The notes beneath the pieces are model-generated. The model saw only the letters and a program-made list of their open reading frames with translations. It searched no databases and had not been told where the DNA came from. A stretch of 64,000 nucleotides of DNA, from assembly GCA_021806005.1 (NCBI GenBank), contig JAJZDM010000001.1, positions 86,114-150,113 on the forward strand, in the 5' to 3' direction. Made by a program: the position numbers and the translations under genes. This document shows, one piece after another, positions 8,812-17,716 of this stretch. The stretch is from Acidobacteriota bacterium. GTDB lineage: Bacteria > Acidobacteriota > Terriglobia > Terriglobales > Acidobacteriaceae. Position 1 is the first letter of the stretch. Each line of letters starts with the position of its first letter.

Positions 8812-10176
8812 ATGAAGACTTTTTACATTGAAACCTTCGGCTGCCAGATGAACGCTCACGACTCCGAGAAGGTCGTGGGAACGCTGCTGCAGCAGGGCTA
8901 TACCCAGGCCGCCGAGGAGGCCGACGCCACCCTGATTCTCTATAACACCTGTTCGATCCGTGACAAAGCCGAACAGAAGGTCTTCCATCGGCTGAATGAG
9001 TACAAGCGAATGCAGGGAGAGGGAAAGAAGTTCGCCGTTCTGGGCTGCGTGGCGCAGCAGGAGGGTGCAAAGATCTTTGAGCGCGCGCCTTACGTCTCGC
9101 TGGTGGCCGGCTCAGCCAGTTACAACCATCTACCGGCCATGCTGGAACGCCTGGAGGCGGGTGAGACTCGCATCACCGGGCTGGATGACCGGCAGACCGA
9201 CCTGACCTTCGACACCGAGTTCACGGCGCGCGCCAACCCTCATCGCGGCTACATTACGATCATCGAGGGCTGCGACAAGTTCTGTGCCTACTGCGTTGTG
9301 CCTTATACACGAGGAAAGGAGCGCAGCCGAACCTCAGCCTCTGTGCTGGCCGAGGCGCAACGGATCGCCCAGCTTGGCTTTACCGAGATTCAGCTTCTGG
9401 GACAGAACGTCAACAGCTATCGGGATCCCAGCGGCAGGCGCAGCTTCGCTGAACTCCTGGCGGCGGTGGGCGAGGTTAATGGGATTCAGCGGGTGCGGTT
9501 TACCACCTCTCACCCGAGGGACTTTACCCGGGATATCGTCGAGGCGATCGACGCCGTGCCTGCGCTGTGCGACCACGTGCACCTTCCTGTGCAGTCAGGC
9601 TCCAGCGACATCCTGCGGGCCATGCAGCGAGAGTACAGCCGGGAGTGGTATCTGGAGCGAATCGCGTGGACCAAGGCGGCGCAGCGGGATATCTCCCTCA
9701 CGACCGACATTATCGTCGGCTTCCCGGGAGAGACGGATCGTGATTTTGAGGAGACGATCAGCCTGCTGGAGGAGGTGGGCTATGACGGGGTCTATGGGTT
9801 CAAGTACTCGCCTCGACCGAATACTCCAGCGATTGAGATGACGGACTCCATAGCCGAAGAGATCAAGGTGGAGCGTCTTGCGACTCTGAACGCTCGCCAG
9901 CACGAGATCCAGCGGCGCAACTACGCGCGCCATCTGGGCCAGGTGATGCCGGTGATGGTGGAGCACGGCCCCAACCGGCGGGGCCAGATAACTGGGCGCT
10001 CTACCCAGAACAAGACGGTGAACTTCACCTGCGAGACAATACCTCCGGTGGGCAGCTACGTAGACGTGCGGATTACGGAGGTCTTTCCCAGCTCTCTGCT
10101 GGGTATGGCTGTCTCGCTCCCGCTCTCTCCATCGCCAGCGTTGCTGGCGCAGCAGGCCCTGAACGCCCGGGTTTGA
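8812..10176 (+). CDS. miaB: tRNA-2-methylthio-N6-dimethylallyladenosine synthase MiaB
   Basis: Radical-SAM methylthiotransferase acting on position 37 of tRNAs that read UNN codons. 454 aa from the ATG at 8812, preceded by GGAGG at 8801-8805; the upstream in-frame extension has no conserved residues. The N-terminal cluster Cys are in TFGCQMN, NTCSIRD and LGCVAQQ; the radical-SAM CxxxCxxC is in GCDKFCAYCVVPYTRG; a C-terminal TRAM RNA-binding domain covers roughly the last 70 residues. The gene precedes a bifunctional-nuclease gene by 103 bases, possibly one transcript. Confidence 0.95.
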   Translation: MKTFYIETFGCQMNAHDSEKVVGTLLQQGYTQAAEEADATLILYNTCSIRDKAEQKVFHRLNEYKRMQGEGKKFAVLGCVAQQEGAKIFERAPYVSLVAGSASYNHLPAMLERLEAGETRITGLDDRQTDLTFDTEFTARANPHRGYITIIEGCDKFCAYCVVPYTRGKERSRTSASVLAEAQRIAQLGFTEIQLLGQNVNSYRDPSGRRSFAELLAAVGEVNGIQRVRFTTSHPRDFTRDIVEAIDAVPALCDHVHLPVQSGSSDILRAMQREYSREWYLERIAWTKAAQRDISLTTDIIVGFPGETDRDFEETISLLEEVGYDGVYGFKYSPRPNTPAIEMTDSIAEEIKVERLATLNARQHEIQRRNYARHLGQVMPVMVEHGPNRRGQITGRSTQNKTVNFTCETIPPVGSYVDVRITEVFPSSLLGMAVSLPLSPSPALLAQQALNARV

Positions 10177-10279
10177 ACGCCGGAGGAACGGGAAACCAGG
10201 GGAGTGACGCGATGCGAACTGGGCTACCGGGCCGCGCGAATCTCTCACTGATTCGGACGTCAGGGGTTACACTACCGTC

Positions 10280-10807
10280 ATGCAGTTGCCCGGTTTCAAG
10301 CCCGAGTCGGACGGCCCCGAACCAGAGATTGAGGTTCGTATCCGCGGTCTCATGATCGATTCTTCGACCAAGATGCCCATCGTGGTGTTGAACGATCTGG
10401 CCGGCGAGGTGGTGCTGCCGATATGGGTCGGCATCTTCGAGGCCAACGCCATCGCACTCGAGATGGAGAAGGCCACGACGTTTCGTCCGTGGACTCATGA
10501 TCTTTTGCGCAATGCGATTGCCAGCCTCAACGGGAGGGTGATTCGGGTTGTGGTCGGAGATCTTCGCGAAGATACCTTCCATGCGACCGTCTGGATGGAT
10601 CAGGCGGGAGAGTTGATCGCTCTGGATGCCCGGCCCTCGGACGCGATCGCCCTGGCGTTGCGCTCGGACTGCCCGATCTTCGTCTCGCAGCAGGTCTACG
10701 AGCAGGCTCGCCGCTCCTCAACCGGGAGCCCCACGCTGAGCCCGGAGGACCTTCGCCGCTGGCTGGAGAACCTCAACGACGACGAGATGGGCCGTTACAA
10801 GATGTAG
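10280..10807 (+). CDS. Bifunctional nuclease family protein (DUF151)
   Basis: 175 aa. Recognised from VVLNDLAGEVVLPIWVGIFE, ANAIALEMEK, RPWTHDLL and the block ALDARPSDAIALALRSDCPIF, all typical of the DUF151/bifunctional nuclease family, whose characterised plant and thermophile members bind or cut nucleic acid. A short N-terminal tail (MQLPGFKPESDGPEPE) precedes the domain. It follows miaB on the same strand. The cellular role in bacteria is poorly known; a tRNA or RNA link is suggested only by the neighbour. Confidence 0.88.
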   Translation: MQLPGFKPESDGPEPEIEVRIRGLMIDSSTKMPIVVLNDLAGEVVLPIWVGIFEANAIALEMEKATTFRPWTHDLLRNAIASLNGRVIRVVVGDLREDTFHATVWMDQAGELIALDARPSDAIALALRSDCPIFVSQQVYEQARRSSTGSPTLSPEDLRRWLENLNDDEMGRYKM

Positions 10808-10902
10808 GCGGCGACAGATGGCGCCCGATGGAGCCGATGGGCGGCTCCGGTGGCGCGTACAAGAACGCTGTGTTGGTTGCAGCAATCCGCGACTGGCGAT
10901 GT

Positions 10903-10937
10903 AAAAACCGACCCTGCCCGGGGTGGGCAGGGTCGGT
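10903..10937 (-). terminator. Rho-independent terminator for the PEP-CTERM gene
   Basis: Perfect 13-bp stem (10907-10919 with 10925-10937) and 5-base loop; on the minus strand it is followed by TTTTT (plus-strand A run 10903-10907). Lies between the convergent DUF151 gene and the PEP-CTERM gene, oriented to end the latter. Confidence 0.8.
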
Positions 10938-10971
10938 CCTGGAGTGCACTGCGGAAGATGGATGGAGAGGC

Positions 10972-11556
10972 TCAGAATTCCAGTGGCGAGTTCATGCGTT
11001 CCGAGAACAGGCGATGCCGGTAGAGGAAGCCTAGAAGGAGCAGAATGCCGCTGGAGAGCAGCCAGATGCTGGCTGGCTCGGGAGCTACGGACATTGGCGG
11101 ATCAAGGCTGGCGGTAATGCCGCTGGGAGTGACGCCGGTCTCCTCAATCAGGAAGGTGTTGTCGTCCTGGTCGCAATTGTTCAACGTAGACGCGGGGATG
11201 TCGCCACCGGTAAAGTCGAACTGGTATGTGGCGCCGTTGTTGATATCGCTGACCAGGCAACTGGTGAAGAGGGTGCTTGAGCAGGTCTCGGTGTTCTGGC
11301 CAGCGAGGTCACTCGCAGGGATATTCACGATCAGGCTGGTGAGCGTCGCACCCGTGTCGTTGGCGATCGTTGCGCAGCCTTCATCCGCCGGTGCGCCAAA
11401 GCCGCAAGCGCTGGACGTGAACGAAATGTTCAGAGGCGAGCCGGTGTAATCATACGTGCTGCTGGAGGGATCCAGAATGCCAAGATTGAAGGCATAGGAT
11501 GCACGGGGTAGTCCGCAGACCAACAAGAGCAAACTTAGATATCGGAAGAGCTTCAT
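10972..11556 (-). CDS. PEP-CTERM sorting-domain protein, secreted
   Basis: 194 aa from the ATG at 11556, which has AAGGAG nine bases upstream; an ATG three codons earlier directly abuts the same Shine-Dalgarno and is less likely. Signal peptide about 1-22 (LSLLLLVCGLPRASYAF), a low-complexity Ser/Thr/Asn/Gly-rich ectodomain with four Cys (SSACGFGAPADEGCATI, ETCSSTLFTSCLV), then VAPEPASIWLL, a hydrophobic helix and a basic tail (RHRLFSERM): the three-part exosortase-recognised C terminus. Predicted to be exported, cut and possibly glycosylated; the exosortase itself is not in the window. The ectodomain matches nothing I recognise. Confidence 0.85.
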   Translation of the reverse strand: MKLFRYLSLLLLVCGLPRASYAFNLGILDPSSSTYDYTGSPLNISFTSSACGFGAPADEGCATIANDTGATLTSLIVNIPASDLAGQNTETCSSTLFTSCLVSDINNGATYQFDFTGGDIPASTLNNCDQDDNTFLIEETGVTPSGITASLDPPMSVAPEPASIWLLSSGILLLLGFLYRHRLFSERMNSPLEF

Positions 11557-11981
11557 CACTGACATCTCCTTGCAGGATGCCTTGAATATTGCATCCATCT
11601 TTAGACTGGGAAGCGATGCGGGGCCTTCCAGCAGCACTTCACGTTGATGGTTTGCAACTGCATTTCGGCACAGAGGCCGGTGGGGATAAGCAGCCACGGG
11701 GAGAAAGCAAGGGTGAGGCGTGACTGAGACGATGAACTGAGGTTTTGCTGAGCCGGGGTTCTGCTTCCTCGAGGCAGATCCCGTGTCCAGTCCTGAAAGA
11801 AGAGGCAGCTTGCTGCCCGGGCCTTCAAGGCTTTGAGATTCGCAACCGTGTTCCTCCTGCGCGGATGCTGGGCGCTCGCAGAACTGCGAATGCACCCTGG
11901 CTTTCGCCATTGCGTTATCTGTGGATCTGCGTCTCACGAGTTGCAATTAAGCTGCCAAACGCAAAGAGAGGAAACAGCCCA

Positions 11982-12015
11982 CATTTGATGGGGTGATGTC
12001 TCACTCCATCAAATG
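11982..12015. other. Long hairpin of unknown function
   Basis: CATTTGATGG (11982-11991) is an exact inverted copy of CCATCAAATG (12006-12015), and inside it GTGA pairs with TCAC around a TGTC loop, giving a 15-bp stem with one G-U pair when read on the plus strand. No T run follows, so it is not a simple terminator; operator or RNA structure are both possible. Confidence 0.45.
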
Positions 12016-12338
12016 CTGTGCACTTTGTTGCATATTTCGAGGGAAAAGATGGTGCAGCCTGGAGGCTCCCGAAGTTTGGGGGATGCCCAGGAGCTGACTG
12101 CGCCGGACGGAAATGCAGAACCGGAGTTGCTTTGCCCACGATCCGTTCTGGTTCTGCGCGATGGCGCTGGCTTTACGGCGGAACTCCCCGGTGCAGCCAT
12201 GCCGCGACCTCTGGCTCTCCGCCGGCGGGTTTCCTGTCGGGGTGAAGCCAGAGGCCTGGGAAGGTTCCGAGAAATCCGGATAATGCGTGACGGAGACTTA
12301 TAGCTATCTCCGTCTTGATGGGCCCTCGAAGCGGGCTT

Positions 12339-12409
12339 ATTGTGGTGTTTTCGTTGGGCAGGATGCCCATGAAGGTCGAGGCATTGGGTGTACCTGCGCA
12401 GGAGACGCT
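12339..12409. repeat. Intergenic stem-loop repeat, copy A
   Basis: Related to 22619-22678: both have GGTG then GTTTTC, a short hairpin of different sequence (here TGGGCA/TGCCCA at 12355-12369), then AAGGTCGA, one variable base, GCATT and a diverged ACCT end. It sits immediately after the stop codon of the minus-strand SDR gene, just as copy B lies after kdsB. Confidence 0.55.
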
Positions 12410-13180
12410 TTAGCGGAGATTGAAGAAACCGCCATCGATCGGGTAATCGACGCCGGTGATGAAGCCGGCTGCGTTGGAGCAGAGATAGAGCGCCAGCCAT
12501 GCGATCTCTTCAGGGCGGCCCATGCGGCCGATGGGCTGAGCTCTCTCCAGCTTGTGCATCATCTCCGCCTCCTGGCCGGGGTAGGTGCGGGCGAGAAAGC
12601 CATCGACGAAGGGGGTGTGGACGCGGGCCGGGGAGATGCAGTTGCAGCGTATTCCGTCGGCCAGGTAGTCGCGCGCCACCGAGAGCGTCATGGCCAGGAC
12701 GGCGCCCTTGGTCATGGAGTAGGCGAATCGGTCGGGAATGCCGGCCGTGGCGGCGATGGACGCCAGATTGACGATGGCGCCGCCGCTCTGCCGCATGCGG
12801 CTGACAGCGGCCTGCATGGTCAGGAAGGTGCCCCGCACGTTGACGCGGTACAGGCGGTCCAGGTCATCCAGGGTGGTGGTGAGCAGCGTTCCGATGTGGG
12901 CGATGCCGGCGCTGTTGACCAGCAGATCGACGCGGCCTGCTGCTGTGAAGGCCTGTTCGACGCTGGCGGGGTCGGTGACGTCGCAGGCGATGCCGCGCCC
13001 GGGAAGAGAGAGCGATGCGGCAGCTTCAGAGGCCTGATCTGCAGCCAGGTCGAGAATGGTGACCAGGGCTCCGGCATCGGCGAAGGCGCGGGCGGTGGCG
13101 AGGCCGATGCCGCTGGCGGCTCCGGTAATGACGGCATGCTTTCCGGCGAGGGTGAAGGGGTGAGAGCTTTCAATGTTCAT
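12410..13180 (-). CDS. Short-chain dehydrogenase/reductase
   Basis: 256 aa NAD(P)-dependent SDR. Rossmann glycine motif TGAASGIG at about 18-25, Asp at the end of beta-2 (TILDLAAD, suggesting NAD), NSAG at about 88, catalytic Ser in NLASIAATAG and YSMTK (Tyr-xxx-Lys) at about 155, and the C-terminal GVDYPIDGG block. Classical length. Divergent from the RraA-like aldolase at 13459 with 278 bases between, and close to a glycerate kinase, so a role in sugar-acid or deoxysugar catabolism is plausible but unproven. The exact substrate cannot be read from sequence. Confidence 0.85.
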   Translation of the reverse strand: MNIESSHPFTLAGKHAVITGAASGIGLATARAFADAGALVTILDLAADQASEAAASLSLPGRGIACDVTDPASVEQAFTAAGRVDLLVNSAGIAHIGTLLTTTLDDLDRLYRVNVRGTFLTMQAAVSRMRQSGGAIVNLASIAATAGIPDRFAYSMTKGAVLAMTLSVARDYLADGIRCNCISPARVHTPFVDGFLARTYPGQEAEMMHKLERAQPIGRMGRPEEIAWLALYLCSNAAGFITGVDYPIDGGFFNLR

Positions 13181-13458
13181 TTGTAATCGTTTTCTACCTT
13201 TGGGACAGGGTGTGTCAAATCAACGCGGACGGGAGCTTCCTTGTGCGAGGGAGGGTGGTGGCGCGAGCGATGAGGGGGATTTCGGATGGGCAACGAGGAT
13301 CTGCTGCCGGAGCGGGAGATACTTTTCTATGATGAAGCTGGTTCTATTCCGTACGGGCTGCTGGTGGTTGCAGCGGAGGCGCCGGTTGGGATCCGGAAAC
13401 TTTATCGTTGCTGAACGACTGTCGTCGCGTTGCTGAAGATTGTTCAAGGAGAGGATCG

Positions 13459-14115
13459 ATGCAGAGCTATCTGGAGGTGTTGAAGGCTGCAGGTACGGCG
13501 GTGGTCGCCGATGTGTTTGACTCGCTGGGCAGGACGCCGCCGATCATCGACACCGCGCTGCAGCCGATTGGACGGGCAACGGTCTTTGCCGGTCCGGCGT
13601 ACACGATTACCGGCGAGACCGTGCGCTTCCAGGGTGGTGATCGCGCCAAACTCGCGGCGATCGACGGGATGCCGGCCGGCGTGGTAGCGATATGGGCGAG
13701 TCAGGACGCCAGGGGAGTTTGCTGCTTTGGCGATCTGCTGGCCAGCGCCATGCGCGCGCGGGGGTGCGCGGCGGCAGTGGTGGATGGAGGGGTGCGCGAC
13801 ACCGCGTTTCTGGAGGAGTTTGGTATGCCGGTGGTGGCCCGGTACCGGACACCAGCGCAGGGAGTTGGGCGTTGGCGCGTGACCGATGCCCAGGTGCCGG
13901 TGCGGGTGCGGGGAGGGCTGGAGGAGTGGATTACGGTGCATCCGGGCGAGGTTGTGGTGGGCGATGGCGATGGACAGATCGTGATTCCTCAGCCGTTGCT
14001 GGAGGAGGTGACGGCCAAGGTGATGGAGTGGTCGCGGGTGGAGACGGGAGCGCGAGCGGAGATCATCGCCGGATTGCCGCTGCTCAAGGCCCTGGAGAAG
14101 TACGGGCACCTTTAG
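13459..14115 (+). CDS. RraA family protein, probable 4-hydroxy-4-methyl-2-oxoglutarate-type aldolase
   Basis: 218 aa from the ATG at 13459, which follows AAGGAGAGG. Family marks: the early DVFDSLGR, GDLLA (phosphate/pyruvate loop) and VVDGGVRDTAFLEEFGMPV (metal and substrate residues: Arg-Asp), then FGMPVVAR and the HPGEVVVGDGDGQIVIP strand. Members are either class II pyruvate aldolases or RNase E inhibitors (RraA); the catalytic Arg-Asp and the metabolic neighbours favour an aldolase or decarboxylase. Ends 5 bases from the convergent glycerate kinase. Divergent SDR upstream may be part of the same pathway. Confidence 0.8.
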   Translation: MQSYLEVLKAAGTAVVADVFDSLGRTPPIIDTALQPIGRATVFAGPAYTITGETVRFQGGDRAKLAAIDGMPAGVVAIWASQDARGVCCFGDLLASAMRARGCAAAVVDGGVRDTAFLEEFGMPVVARYRTPAQGVGRWRVTDAQVPVRVRGGLEEWITVHPGEVVVGDGDGQIVIPQPLLEEVTAKVMEWSRVETGARAEIIAGLPLLKALEKYGHL

Positions 14116-14120
14116 GGAAC

Positions 14121-15566
14121 CTATTCGGAGAGCAGGATCCGCAGGTCGCGAAGGTTGTTGCCGGTGGGGCCGGTGGTCAATGTGGCTCCCAGGGTGTCCA
14201 GAAAGGGTGCGGAGTGAAAGGTCTCGAGTGCCTGCAGGGCTGCGGCGTGCAGGCCGGGAGGCTGCAGGCTGAGTTGGTTGACGACCGCGCCTGCATGAGA
14301 GCTGTTGCCGTCGATACCGTCGGAGCCGGCGGAGAGGATGGTCAGGGGCGGGCCGGAGGGATCCAGACGCGTGGCGGCGTAGAGAGCGAAGTGCTGGTTG
14401 CGGCCGCCCGCACCCTCGCTGAGCATGCGGCGGTTGGTGGAGGTTACCGTAACCTCTCCAACCGAGATGAGACAGGTCCGCGGATGGCTGCGGCGCAGTT
14501 CCGCCAGGCGGGAGACAAGATAATCGGCGGCGTCACGGACCTCCCAGTCGTCGCAGGTGTCGTCGATGACCGCATGAAAGCCCATCTGGACGGCGTGATG
14601 GAGCGCTGCCTGGCCCAGGTCGCTGGAGTCCAGCAGCGTCAAGGCGTGGCCGTTCATTGCTCCCGGTTTGGGCGTCTCGACGAGGGCGTTGGAGAGGAAG
14701 AACTGTCGCACAGAGTCAGGGAAGTGGTCGAGCAGGTGATAACGGCTGAGGATCAGGCGGCACTGCTCGACCGTTGTGCTGTCCGGCAGGGTGGGTCCGG
14801 AGCCGAGGGCGTCGAGATGGCCGGGGGGCACGTCGGAGACGAAGAGGGAGATGGATGCGGAGCGGCGGGAGAGGAGGCCAAGCCGGCCTCCTTTGACGGC
14901 GGAGAAGTGCTTGCGGAGGCAGTTGATCTCCGCGATGGACGCTCCGCTGTGCACCAGCGCGCGATGAAACGCGAGCGTGTCTTCAAGGGGGATCGCCGGG
15001 TCAAGTGGCAACTCCATCATCGCTGAGGCTCCGCCGCTGAGGAGGAAGAGGCAGAGCGTGTCCGGAAAGCTCGAGATGGGGCCGGGAATGGCCTGCAGCA
15101 TCGCCAGCACCGAGCGCGCTGCAGCGAAGGATGCCGCATTGGGTAGCGGGTGGCCGCCGGGGAAGAACTGAAATCCGGCGGGCAGGGCGCCGGGTAGCCC
15201 GGTCGGCGTCGTGGGAGCGATGAGCACTCCCTGCACATCCACCGCGGCAGGGAGGCGGAGTCGAGCCAGGACAGACTCCAGCATGGAACTGGCCGCCTTG
15301 CCGGCGGCAACCAGACGGACATGCCGGATCATCCCGAGCCCGAGACGCAGGCTCTGGGGGCCGGGGTGGCCGAGCACCAGCGTGCGCTCGCCGCTGGGGG
15401 AGGGCAGAACCTGCACCGAGCGCTCGACCGCCTGCGGGACGCTGCAGTCGGCCAGCGCTGCGGCAAAGAGGTTGCGTGCGATGGAGTCAAGTCTCACGCT
15501 GGTGGGGAGATCGCCAGCGTGAGGGTGTTCACCGGCGAGATGGGGCGGCTTCAACGGCTCATTCAT
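14121..15566 (-). CDS. Glycerate 2-kinase (DUF4147/MOFRL type)
   Basis: 481 aa. Phosphorylates glycerate to 2-phosphoglycerate, feeding lower glycolysis. N-terminal DUF4147 half contains VAAGKAASSM (nucleotide-binding Lys loop), FPGGHPLPNAAS and LLSGGASAMMELP; the C-terminal MOFRL half contains SVGEVTVT, GAGGRNQHFAL and AGSDGIDGNSSHAGA, which are strong family marks. Slightly longer than the usual approximately 430-450 aa because of N-terminal residues. It lies 64 bases after the cytochrome c gene on the same strand and meets the aldolase gene tail to tail. Confidence 0.88.
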   Translation of the reverse strand: MNEPLKPPHLAGEHPHAGDLPTSVRLDSIARNLFAAALADCSVPQAVERSVQVLPSPSGERTLVLGHPGPQSLRLGLGMIRHVRLVAAGKAASSMLESVLARLRLPAAVDVQGVLIAPTTPTGLPGALPAGFQFFPGGHPLPNAASFAAARSVLAMLQAIPGPISSFPDTLCLFLLSGGASAMMELPLDPAIPLEDTLAFHRALVHSGASIAEINCLRKHFSAVKGGRLGLLSRRSASISLFVSDVPPGHLDALGSGPTLPDSTTVEQCRLILSRYHLLDHFPDSVRQFFLSNALVETPKPGAMNGHALTLLDSSDLGQAALHHAVQMGFHAVIDDTCDDWEVRDAADYLVSRLAELRRSHPRTCLISVGEVTVTSTNRRMLSEGAGGRNQHFALYAATRLDPSGPPLTILSAGSDGIDGNSSHAGAVVNQLSLQPPGLHAAALQALETFHSAPFLDTLGATLTTGPTGNNLRDLRILLSE

Positions 15567-15630
15567 GGTGGGACCTGCAGCGTCGCGGGACGCCCCTTGT
15601 CGGTGCGCGGCTTGCGGAGAGGGGGAAAGA

Positions 15631-15966
15631 TCACGAGTGCTGCAGCTTGCGGATGTACGCTACGGCAGCCTTGATCTGGGCTTCAGTGAGCCTGCCCGAG
15701 TAGGAAGGCATTCTCCCCTTTCCGTTTCTGACCGCAGCGATCAGTGTAGCGTCGGAGGCCTGCATCAGAGCCGGACTTTTGAAGGAAGAGGCTTTGATTG
15801 CTCTTCCTGCCGGGGTATCTCCGGCGCCGTTCTCACCATGGCACATCTGACACTTGGATTGGTAGACATCCATTCCATTGTTTTGCCCGTTGGTTTGCGC
15901 GATTGCCGGTATAGAGGCGATCGCTGCCAGGCAGATTGTGGTTGCAACCTTCCAGGACATCTTCAT
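15631..15966 (-). CDS. Small periplasmic c-type cytochrome
   Basis: 111 aa. Signal peptide about 1-23 (VATTICLAAIASIPAIAQ), one heme-binding CQMCH at about 39-43 and a distal Met in KGRMPSYSGRL, the layout of class I monoheme cytochromes such as those in oxidase or dehydrogenase chains (YxxYCxxCH-like with PxxYSGxL end). It would be matured by the Ccm system, of which a ccmE gene lies at 39.3 kb. Upstream of the glycerate kinase on the same strand; no dedicated redox partner is adjacent. Confidence 0.9.
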   Translation of the reverse strand: MKMSWKVATTICLAAIASIPAIAQTNGQNNGMDVYQSKCQMCHGENGAGDTPAGRAIKASSFKSPALMQASDATLIAAVRNGKGRMPSYSGRLTEAQIKAAVAYIRKLQHS

Positions 15967-16127
15967 GGCCGTCTCCTTTGATTTTTTATGATGCTCCCGG
16001 ATCCCCGCGGGTGTGGTCTTGTATGGCAGAGTTATACAGCGCAGGGAGATCCGCCGCAGTGACGGAAGGTATCATCGGAGAGAACGGTACTGGGCAGACA
16101 AGCACAGAGGGAAGGAGGTAACGATCG

Positions 16128-17141
16128 ATGGCAAGGCCGATCATTGTGACTGGAGGCGCTGGATTCATCGGCCGTAATACGGTGGCGGAGTTGAACGCGC
16201 GTGGGGAGGAAGAGCTCATCCTTGTGGATGAGCTGGGCACGGATGAGAAGTGGAAGAATCTGGTGGGCCTGCGCTACGAGGATATCGTCTCGCCGGAGGA
16301 GTTTCTCGGGCTGATCGAAGAGGGTGCCTACAGCAATGCACGATCGGTAATCCATCTGGGAGCGTGCAGCTCGACCACTGAGCGGGACGCCGGGTTCCTG
16401 CTGCGGAACAACTACCAGTACACGCGGGTGCTGTGCAACTGGGCGCTGTCCAATGAGATCCGCTTGGTGTATGCATCCAGCGCCGCCACGTACGGCGACG
16501 GGAGCCACGGCTACGACGACTCCGATGCGACAACCGGGCTGCTGCAGCCGCTGAACATGTACGGCTACTCCAAGCATATGTTTGACCTGTGGGCGCTGAA
16601 GCATGGTCTCTACATGGCCGGGCCGGGCCGGACCCATGACAACGGAACAGGCAACATCGTCGGACTGAAGTACTTCAACGTCTATGGTCCACATGAAGAT
16701 CACAAGGGTGACATGCGCTCGGTGATCTCCAAGAGCTACCGGCAGATTCGCGAGGATGGCGTGGTGAGGCTCTTCAAGAGCTACCGCCCGGAGTACAAGG
16801 ACGGCGAGCAGATGCGCGACTTCATCTATGTGAAGGATGCGGTGGATGTGACGCTGTACTTTGCGCTGCAGCCAGCGGACGCTCCGGGAGGCCTGTTCAA
16901 TTGTGGAAGCGGAAGGGCGCGGACCTGGGTCGATCTGGCACGAGCGGTGTTTGACGCCATGGGGACATCGCCCCGGATCGAGTTCATCGAGATGGCGCAA
17001 GCATTGCAGGGCAAGTACCAGTACTTTACCCAGGCCGACGACCGAAGACTGCGCGCCGCCGGATATACCCGGCCCTTTACCAGCCTGGAGGATGGCGTGC
17101 GTGAATACATCTCCGGATACTATCTGCCGCAGGAGCCGTAG
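16128..17141 (+). CDS. hldD: ADP-L-glycero-D-manno-heptose-6-epimerase
   Basis: 337 aa NAD(P)-dependent epimerase that makes ADP-L-glycero-D-manno-heptose for the lipopolysaccharide inner core. IIVTGGAGFIG Rossmann motif at the start, GACSSTTERDAGFLL (family-specific), YASSAATYGDG and YGYSKHMFD with the catalytic Tyr-xxx-Lys, KYFNVYGPHEDHKG and DFIYVKD. A near-perfect Shine-Dalgarno (AAGGAGGT) stands 8 bases before the ATG. Divergent from the cytochrome c gene and followed 53 bases later by coaD. Supports a diderm envelope with heptose-bearing LPS. Confidence 0.94.
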   Translation: MARPIIVTGGAGFIGRNTVAELNARGEEELILVDELGTDEKWKNLVGLRYEDIVSPEEFLGLIEEGAYSNARSVIHLGACSSTTERDAGFLLRNNYQYTRVLCNWALSNEIRLVYASSAATYGDGSHGYDDSDATTGLLQPLNMYGYSKHMFDLWALKHGLYMAGPGRTHDNGTGNIVGLKYFNVYGPHEDHKGDMRSVISKSYRQIREDGVVRLFKSYRPEYKDGEQMRDFIYVKDAVDVTLYFALQPADAPGGLFNCGSGRARTWVDLARAVFDAMGTSPRIEFIEMAQALQGKYQYFTQADDRRLRAAGYTRPFTSLEDGVREYISGYYLPQEP

Positions 17142-17194
17142 ATCTTTCCCGAAGCTTTTCTCATCGAGCACCGGGAAGGGGTATTCTGGCGTGT

Positions 17195-17716
17195 GTGATA
17201 CAGAGAAGCAAGAAGACCAAGGTCATTTATCCGGGGACGTTTGATCCACTGACCAACGGGCACCTGGATCTGATTGCGCGTGCGGCCAAGATTGTGGACG
17301 AGTTGATCGTTGCGGTGCATCGCAACTCGGAGCGCGGCGGATCGGGCAAAGGGAAGCCTTTGTTTACGTTTCTCGAGCGGGAGCAGATGTTGCGCGAGTC
17401 CACCACGGAGATTCCCAACGTATGGGTAACCACCTTCGACGGCCTGCTGGTGGACTTTGCCAAGGCGCTGGGGGCGAAGGCTGTTTTGCGCGGTATTCGC
17501 GCGGTATCGGACTATGAGTACGAGTTGCAGATGGCGATGATGAACCGCAAGCTTGATCCCGAGATCGAGACCCTGTTCATGATCCCGGGCGAGCGCTACA
17601 CCTATGTCAGCTCCCGTCTGGTGAAGGGTGTCTTTGAGTTGGGCGGGGATGTGAGCAGCATGGTGCCACCCAACGTCATCCAGCGGCTGAAACGCAAGGC
17701 GCTTGGAAAGCCCTGA
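17195..17716 (+). CDS. coaD: Phosphopantetheine adenylyltransferase
   Basis: Adenylylates 4'-phosphopantetheine in coenzyme A synthesis. 173 aa with GTG start at 17195. The nucleotidyltransferase HxGH motif is in YPGTFDPLTNGHLDLI, and the second motif in TYVSSRLVKGVFELGGDVS (SSxLVK with the ATP-binding Ser/Arg). Length is a little above the usual approximately 160 aa. The best Shine-Dalgarno (AAGGGG near 17176) is somewhat distant. Follows hldD, perhaps in one transcript. Confidence 0.93.
   Translation: MIQRSKKTKVIYPGTFDPLTNGHLDLIARAAKIVDELIVAVHRNSERGGSGKGKPLFTFLEREQMLRESTTEIPNVWVTTFDGLLVDFAKALGAKAVLRGIRAVSDYEYELQMAMMNRKLDPEIETLFMIPGERYTYVSSRLVKGVFELGGDVSSMVPPNVIQRLKRKALGKP

Larger units (their letters stand above)
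11557..12409. other. Long intergenic region with stem-loops
   Basis: 853 bases between the PEP-CTERM gene and the SDR gene, both on the minus strand. I see no convincing gene; short open frames here lack ribosome-binding sites and recognisable sequence. It holds a 15-bp hairpin (11982-12015), an 8-bp inverted repeat GACGGAGA/TCTCCGTC (12289-12296 with 12307-12314) and a repeat related to one at 22.6 kb (12339-12409). The promoter of the PEP-CTERM gene should lie near its right-hand side of 11556. Confidence 0.6.
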
